Assembly (NCBI GenBank): GCA_903903765.1
Contig: CAIVAH010000100.1
Span: forward strand, 1-6,643
Length of the DNA: 6,643 nt
Origin: an uncultured Methylococcaceae bacterium
GTDB lineage: Bacteria > Pseudomonadota > Gammaproteobacteria > Methylococcales > Methylomonadaceae
Direction: 5' to 3'
The translations under genes and the position numbers were made by a program. Shown piece after piece: positions 5,856-6,643 of this stretch (position 1 is its first letter; every line of letters starts with the position of its first letter). The notes below the pieces were generated by a model. That model was not told the DNA's origin. It made no database searches and saw only the letters and a list, made by a program, of their open reading frames with translations.

Positions 5856-6643
5856 ATGACCATTCGCGTCGCCATTCGTCACAAAACAATCTATAGTTTT
5901 GATAGGCCTGTATCCTTATCACCCCATGTTTTTCGCTTACGACCAGCAGTTCATTGTAGAACTCCAATTAAAGCTTATGCTTTACGTATAGAGCCAAAAA
6001 ATCATTTTATTAATTGGCAACAAGATCCTTTTGGAAATATTTTGGGTCGTGTTGTATTCCCTGATAAATGTCAAAAGTTGAGTGTTGAAGTAGAAGTCAT
6101 TGCTGATATGACTGTTATTAATCCTTTTGATTTTTTTGTAGAGGATTACGCTGAAAATTATCCATTTAAGTATGACGCCCAAACACTTAAAGAGTTGCAA
6201 CCTTATTTGGAGCTCAATGAAAAAGGTCCGCTTTTAATAGAATGGGTTAAAGAGTTTGATAAAACCAAACGCCACATCAATGATTTTTTAGTTGATCTTA
6301 ATCGTACAGTATTTGAAGCGATTAATTACAATATTCGTATGGAAGTTGGTATTCAGAGTAGTGAAGAAACTTTAAAAATACGTAGTGGCTCTTGTCGAGA
6401 TTCTGCATGGTTACTAGTGCAAGCCCTAAGACACTTGGGCTTAGCTGCACGGTTTGTGTCTGGTTATTTAGTGCAATTAACGTCTGATGTTAAATCCTTA
6501 GATGGTCCATCTGGACCAGAGCAAGATTTTACGGATTTGCATGCTTGGACAGAAGTCTATATCCCTGGTGCCGGTTGGATTGGTTTAGATCCAACCTCAG
6601 GTTTATTAGCGGGTGAAGGACATATTCCTTTAGCGTGTACACC
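5856..6643 (+). CDS. Transglutaminase-like protein, N-terminal part of a probable long DUF2126-type protein (3' end outside the window)
   Basis: The first 262 residues are open to the right edge. Residues 1-100 form the bacterial transglutaminase N-terminal region: IRHKTIYSFDRPVSLSPH (7-24), FRLRP (26-30), FINWQQDPFGN (51-61) and INPFDFFVE (88-96). The transglutaminase core follows with a complete triad: Cys180 in SGSCRDSAWLLVQALR (177-192), His229 in LHAWTEVYIP (228-237) and Asp245 in GLDPTSG (243-249). The wording of these blocks matches the long proteins (about 1,100 residues) that carry a DUF2126 region after the core, often encoded beside circularly permuted ATP-grasp and alpha-E proteins. 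Those partners would lie outside this window. Such proteins are thought to act as cytoplasmic peptidases or amide-bond enzymes linked to peptide tagging or degradation, with no established substrate. The start is supported by AGGA 9 nt upstream and by alignment of the MTIRVAIRH opening with relatives as recalled. Confidence 0.88.
   Translation, partial: MTIRVAIRHKTIYSFDRPVSLSPHVFRLRPAVHCRTPIKAYALRIEPKNHFINWQQDPFGNILGRVVFPDKCQKLSVEVEVIADMTVINPFDFFVEDYAENYPFKYDAQTLKELQPYLELNEKGPLLIEWVKEFDKTKRHINDFLVDLNRTVFEAINYNIRMEVGIQSSEETLKIRSGSCRDSAWLLVQALRHLGLAARFVSGYLVQLTSDVKSLDGPSGPEQDFTDLHAWTEVYIPGAGWIGLDPTSGLLAGEGHIPLACT

Noticed and set aside
5982..6200. A 72-codon open frame on the minus strand
   Set aside because: It is antisense to the transglutaminase gene, whose motifs and triad show that the plus frame is the real one.

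Overview
The window looks like a piece of an AT-rich gammaproteobacterial chromosome. It carries a CstA–YbdD carbon-starvation pair, a PpnP-type nucleoside phosphorylase and a DUF2126-type transglutaminase, all of which are proteobacterial in character. The genus cannot be named from the sequence. There are no transposases, tRNAs, rRNAs or CRISPR arrays. Apart from two genes cut by the window edges, every gene looks intact.

Positions 1-4548 hold six genes on the minus strand. In transcription order they are a HIT-family hydrolase, cstA, a ybdD-like small gene, an FAD-dependent oxidoreductase, a YtqB/MnmM-type SAM methyltransferase and ppnP, whose 3' end is outside the window. The first five are packed with gaps of at most 12 nt or with overlaps (4-nt gap, TAATG overlap, 12-nt gap, 23-nt overlap) and are probably one transcript. 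ppnP follows after 58 nt and has its own strong ribosome binding site and a possible promoter and operator.

A 105-bp divergent intergenic region (4549-4653) separates this run from two plus-strand genes. The first encodes a 348-residue polytopic membrane protein of unknown function with histidines repeatedly placed in or beside membrane segments. The second, after a 155-bp gap with a sigma-54-like promoter match, is the N-terminal 262 residues of a large transglutaminase-like protein that runs off the right edge and has an intact Cys-His-Asp triad.

The most interesting feature is the overlapping oxidoreductase–methyltransferase pair. In E. coli one fused protein, MnmC, uses an FAD oxidase domain and a methyltransferase domain for the last two steps of mnm5(s2)U34 formation in tRNA. 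Here a DAO-type FAD protein is translationally coupled to a methyltransferase of a different family, the one that makes the same methyl transfer in Gram-positive bacteria (MnmM/YtqB). The pair may be a two-gene, mixed-ancestry replacement for MnmC. This is inference and has not been shown. The membrane histidine protein is the second candidate for new biology.
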